Assembly: GCA_946479255.1 (NCBI GenBank)
Contig: CAMLFK010000085.1
Location: 1 to 17,791, forward strand
Length of the DNA: 17,791 nt
Reading direction: 5' to 3'
Source: an uncultured Oxalobacteraceae bacterium
Lineage (GTDB): Bacteria; Pseudomonadota; Gammaproteobacteria; Burkholderiales; Burkholderiaceae
The notes below the pieces were generated by a model. It had not been told where the DNA came from and made no database searches. It was given only the letters and a program-made list of their open reading frames with translations. The translations under genes were made by a program, and so were the position numbers. Shown here piece by piece: positions 15,219-17,791 of the stretch. Position 1 is the first letter of the stretch. Every line of letters begins with the position of its first letter.

Positions 15219-16121
15219 ATGCGCCGCCTGTCTGCTTGCTGTGCCTTTGTACTGGGGATGTTGTCGTTTGCGCCGGCATGTGCCACCGTGATGGCATCGG
15301 CCAGTGTCAGCAACATGACGTTCACCCTGACCGACCTGGACCCGAACGACGGCGTCACGCCAGGCTTGCAGTTCAGCGGGGCCGGGCAGTGGTTCAGTCC
15401 TTTCAAGCACCGCTACGTGGCCATGAACGGCTCGGTGGTGGTGATCAATAGCCTGATCCTGCCGGATGCGCGCGCCAACCTGGCCGGTGTTCCGGACTGG
15501 GGCGCGTGGGGCGGCACCACCCCGGCCGGCAGCTGGGCCAACGGCATGGAATACGCAGGTGTCTTTTTACCCAGCAGCCAGAGCGCCGCCTTCACGGCAA
15601 GCACGCTGGCCCGCCTGAGCTCCAGCTTCACGCTTACGCCGATGACCTTGCTGACCCTGTCGGCCACCACGCTGGTGGAGGCGGCGGTGGATGGTGGCAG
15701 CGCCGGCGACACCGCCTCGGCCGTGGTGGCATTGACCCTGCATGCGGACGACGGCGTCAACGACATGCCGAAAACCGTGGTCGACAGCCAGTCGGTCAGC
15801 GTCGTTGCCGATCTCTATGGCAATGCCGAATTCAGCGACGATGGTCCGCTCAGCTTGTCCTTTGCGAACAACACGCGCCTGGTGAACAACATCTCGCTGC
15901 TTCTGCACACGCACAGCGCAGGCGCGTCGCAGATGGCAGCGGCACCCGCCGGCACCCAGCCAGGCACGGCGCAGCCGGTCGGCGAGCCCGGATCGCTGGC
16001 GCTGATCGGCATCGCGCTGGCGGCCGCGATCTTCAGGCGCTCAGGTGCCAAGGGTGGGCGCAAAGCCCGGCGGGCGCCGGTGCCTGGTGGCCTGTTCGTA
16101 GGCGTAGGCCATCGCAAGTAG
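15219..16121 (+). CDS. PEP-CTERM sorting-domain protein with extended C-terminus
   Basis: 300-residue exported protein. The signal peptide (MRRLSACCAFVLGMLSFAPACA) is followed by a beta-rich, Gly/Ala/Ser/Thr-rich body with no known catalytic motif. Residues 256-274 form a PEP-CTERM signal: EP at 256-257, a hydrophobic helix SLALIGIALAAAIF, then Arg-Arg (273-274). Such proteins are processed by exosortase and often linked to exopolysaccharide or biofilm. Normally the protein ends a few residues after the basic cluster. Here the frame continues for 26 residues ([11 protein letters not shown]...GHRK), all antisense to the end of the amidase gene. The Glu-Pro motif is preceded by Gly instead of the usual Pro. 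The start ATG has AAGGA 4 nt upstream. Function unknown; probably a surface or matrix protein. Confidence 0.8.
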   Translation: MRRLSACCAFVLGMLSFAPACATVMASASVSNMTFTLTDLDPNDGVTPGLQFSGAGQWFSPFKHRYVAMNGSVVVINSLILPDARANLAGVPDWGAWGGTTPAGSWANGMEYAGVFLPSSQSAAFTASTLARLSSSFTLTPMTLLTLSATTLVEAAVDGGSAGDTASAVVALTLHADDGVNDMPKTVVDSQSVSVVADLYGNAEFSDDGPLSLSFANNTRLVNNISLLLHTHSAGASQMAAAPAGTQPGTAQPVGEPGSLALIGIALAAAIFRRSGAKGGRKARRAPVPGGLFVGVGHRK

Positions 16122-17609
16122 GCGCGCCTCGCTCCATGCCGGACCGACGAAGGACAGGCCGACCGGCAGGCCACGCACAAAACCCGCCGGCACCGTGATG
16201 TGCGGATAGCCGGCAATCGCGGCCGGGGTGGTGAAGCCCGGGTCGCCCCGTCCGCGCTTGCCGAACTCGGTGACCCATCCTGGCACGCTGGTCGGCCCGA
16301 CCAGCGCATCGAGCTCATTCTCCTTGATCACCATGTCCAGGCCCTGGCTGCGCGCATTGCGCTGGCAGTGCGCCAGCGCCTCGCGGTAGCGCGGCTTGTC
16401 GATCGGCCCCATCGACTGGGCGAACTGCAGCAGTTCCTGCTTGAAGTACTGCAGTTCGCGGCTGGCATTGGCCTGGTTGAAGGCGATGATGCCGGCCAGG
16501 TTTTTCACCGGCGCATGGGGTGCATACTCCGCCAGCCACGCGGCCAGCTCGTGTTTGAACTCGGTCAGCAGCACCAGCCCATAATTGTCGTTGTCCTGGT
16601 AGCTGTCCTTGTTGGGAATGACGACGTTGATGAGCTTTGCGCCGTTCGCCTCCAGTATCCTCAATTGCCGGGCGATCTGGGTGACCACCTCGGCATCGCG
16701 TACAAAGTAATTGCGCGCCACGCCTATCCGCATACCCTTCAAGCCGTCCGCCTTCAAACTATCCAGGTAGCTGGCCGGCGTGGCGCGCGTGAGCGGGTCT
16801 TGCGGGTCCTTGCCGGCCAGCGCGGCGAGCAGCAGCGCCGCATCGCTGACGCTCTTCGCCATTGGTCCGGCCGTATCCTGGGAACGCGTCACGCGCATCA
16901 TCCCGCTGCGGCTGATCAGGCCGACCGTCGGCTTGATGCCGACCAGGCCACAGATGGAGGCCGGGCAGACGATCGACCCATCCGTCTCGGTCCCCACGGC
17001 CAGCGGAACCATGCCGGCCGCCACGGCGGCGCCGGAGCCGGAACTGGACCCGCCGCAGGAGCGGTCAAGTGCATAGGGATTGCGGGTCAGGCCGCCGCGC
17101 GCGCTCCAGCCGGTGACTGCGTCCGGCGAACGCAGGTTGCACCATTCGGTCAGGTTGGTCTTGGCCAGGATGACGGCGCCGGCTGCGCGCAGCTGCGTCA
17201 CCAGGTGGGCGTCGCGCTGGGCGCGCACGCCATCCAGGGCGAGCGAGCCGGCGGTGGTGCACATCTTGTCGCCGGTGGCGATGGCATCCTTGAGCACCAC
17301 CGGAATGCCGTGCAGGGGCCCGCGCAGCTTGCCATCCTTGCGTTCCTGGTCGAGCGTGGCGGCGATCGCCAGTGCGTCCGGATTGAGTTCGATGATGGCG
17401 TTGACGGCCGGCCCGGTCTTATCCAGCGCGGCGATGCGCTCAAGGCAGGCCTGGGTCAGCGCCTGGGCGCTGAGGGTGCCGGCCTGCATGCGCGCCAGCT
17501 GTTCGCTGACGCTGGCATCCAGGGCGTTTTCAGGTGCGGCGGCAAGGGCCGGCAGGCGATGGGCTGCGCCGGCAGCAAGGGTTGCGGTAACGAACTGCCT
17601 GCGGTCCAT
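16041..17609 (-). CDS. Amidase-signature family enzyme with Tat-type signal
   Basis: 522-residue member of the amidase-signature family (Ser-cisSer-Lys hydrolases of carboxamides, related to GatA, peptide amidase and FAAH). Catalytic Lys107 is in GIPVVLKD, the cis-Ser is Ser188 in CGGSSSGSG, and nucleophile Ser212 is in [11 protein letters not shown], at the 24-residue spacing usual in the family. The length and the C-terminal domain ([21 protein letters not shown]) match exported or stand-alone amidases rather than the Glu-tRNA amidotransferase subunit, which would sit with gatB and gatC. The N-terminus [15 protein letters not shown]...LAAAPENA looks like a twin-arginine signal, implying periplasmic export in folded form. 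GAGGA (minus strand, 17613-17617) precedes the ATG. The substrate is unknown. The last 81 bp overlap the PEP-CTERM gene on the other strand. Confidence 0.9.
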   Translation of the reverse strand: MDRRQFVTATLAAGAAHRLPALAAAPENALDASVSEQLARMQAGTLSAQALTQACLERIAALDKTGPAVNAIIELNPDALAIAATLDQERKDGKLRGPLHGIPVVLKDAIATGDKMCTTAGSLALDGVRAQRDAHLVTQLRAAGAVILAKTNLTEWCNLRSPDAVTGWSARGGLTRNPYALDRSCGGSSSGSGAAVAAGMVPLAVGTETDGSIVCPASICGLVGIKPTVGLISRSGMMRVTRSQDTAGPMAKSVSDAALLLAALAGKDPQDPLTRATPASYLDSLKADGLKGMRIGVARNYFVRDAEVVTQIARQLRILEANGAKLINVVIPNKDSYQDNDNYGLVLLTEFKHELAAWLAEYAPHAPVKNLAGIIAFNQANASRELQYFKQELLQFAQSMGPIDKPRYREALAHCQRNARSQGLDMVIKENELDALVGPTSVPGWVTEFGKRGRGDPGFTTPAAIAGYPHITVPAGFVRGLPVGLSFVGPAWSEARLLAMAYAYEQATRHRRPPGFAPTLGT

Positions 17610-17643
17610 AGTTCCTCGCCAAGAAAGTCGGGGCGGGGATCAG

Positions 17644-17690
17644 CTTACCTGAGTTGTTCATTCTTGGTAAGATTGCCGAACGCCGTTCGG
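17644..17690 (-). repeat. Two inverted repeats between the amidase and the gene entering from the right
   Basis: CCGAACG-C-CGTTCGG (17676-17690) is a perfect 7-bp dyad, and CTTACC/GGTAAG (17644-17649, 17666-17671) is a 6-bp inverted repeat with a 16-nt loop. Both lie in the 96-bp gap upstream of the amidase and downstream of the right-hand gene's stop. The first could be an operator or a terminator stem, but no T run follows it on either strand. Confidence 0.35.
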
Positions 17691-17705
17691 ACCCGGAGCA
17701 ACATC

Positions 17706-17791
17706 CTAAGGCGCGGGCGGAACGCTCACGCCGAGGTCAGTCTGCACGACCGGCTTCATCGTGCCGTCCGGATTGTATTGCAGATGCTCGA
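17706..17791 (-). CDS. C-terminal end of a probable glycoside hydrolase (GH43-like), truncated by window edge
   Basis: Reading the minus strand from the window edge gives 27 codons and a TAG stop (complement of 17706-17708), with the sequence EHLQYNPDGTMKPVVQTDLG followed by VSVPPAP. The YNPDGTMKPV stretch resembles the end of family-43 glycoside hydrolases (beta-xylosidase/arabinofuranosidase type), where a (Y/F)NxDGT turn precedes the last strand of the catalytic fold. The family call is from memory of that motif on a very short stretch, so it is tentative; that this is real coding sequence ending here is more secure. It would be co-directional with the amidase, about 96 bp upstream of it. 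Confidence 0.5.
   Translation of the reverse strand, partial: EHLQYNPDGTMKPVVQTDLGVSVPPAP

Overview
The window is GC-rich, densely packed chromosomal DNA from a proteobacterium, most likely a betaproteobacterium of the Burkholderiales. The Oxalobacteraceae (Massilia, Duganella, Telluria, Janthinobacterium and relatives) are my best guess. I base this on a CheW-CheR-CheD-CheB cluster, a monofunctional RelA, a hydroxybutyrate dehydrogenase, a PEP-CTERM surface protein and high GC with matching codon use throughout. This is a judgement from protein character, not a database match. I see no tRNA, rRNA, IS element, CRISPR array or integrase, so this looks like core or lineage-specific chromosome rather than a mobile island.

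Layout. (1) 1-2710 (+): the end of a chemotaxis operon, cheW (partial), cheR, cheD, cheB, with overlapping or touching stop and start codons. (2) 2712-3512 (-): an HDOD signalling protein converging on cheB with a 1-bp gap. (3) 3713-5361 (-): a BlaI-type repressor and an M56 (BlaR1-type) membrane metalloprotease whose C-terminus is a TonB-type domain instead of a penicillin sensor. Divergent from these, 5499-6236 (+) encodes an exported SIMPL (DUF541) protein. Between them lies an array of TAGACAA-NN-TTGTCTA dyads that looks like the BlaI operator set serving both directions. (4) 6229-7563 (-) dctA, a C4-dicarboxylate carrier, and 7670-8464 (-), a D-3-hydroxybutyrate dehydrogenase. dctA overlaps the SIMPL gene tail to tail, and its probable terminator lies inside the SIMPL coding sequence.

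(5) 8593-15141 (+): seven closely packed genes: alpha/beta hydrolase, RidA-family protein, relA, MlaE-like permease, long MlaD/MCE protein, small lipoprotein, and a MepA-like LAS metallopeptidase. Gaps are 21, 4, 6 and 13 bp, then two 4-nt overlaps. The second half looks like an envelope lipid-transport and cell-wall module downstream of the stringent-response synthetase. No transport ATPase is present. (6) 15219-16121 (+): a PEP-CTERM protein whose sorting signal is followed by an unusual 26-residue tail that overlaps, antisense, the end of a Tat-exported amidase-signature enzyme (16041-17609, -). (7) 17706-17791 (-): the last 27 codons of another gene, resembling the end of a GH43-type glycoside hydrolase.

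The most interesting piece is the BlaI / M56-TonB / SIMPL module with its operator array: a BlaR1-like proteolytic switch rewired to a different sensor domain and a different output gene. Other points worth a look are the ATPase-less MCE operon behind relA, the RNA structures at both ends of dctA, and the PEP-CTERM read-through into the amidase 3' end.
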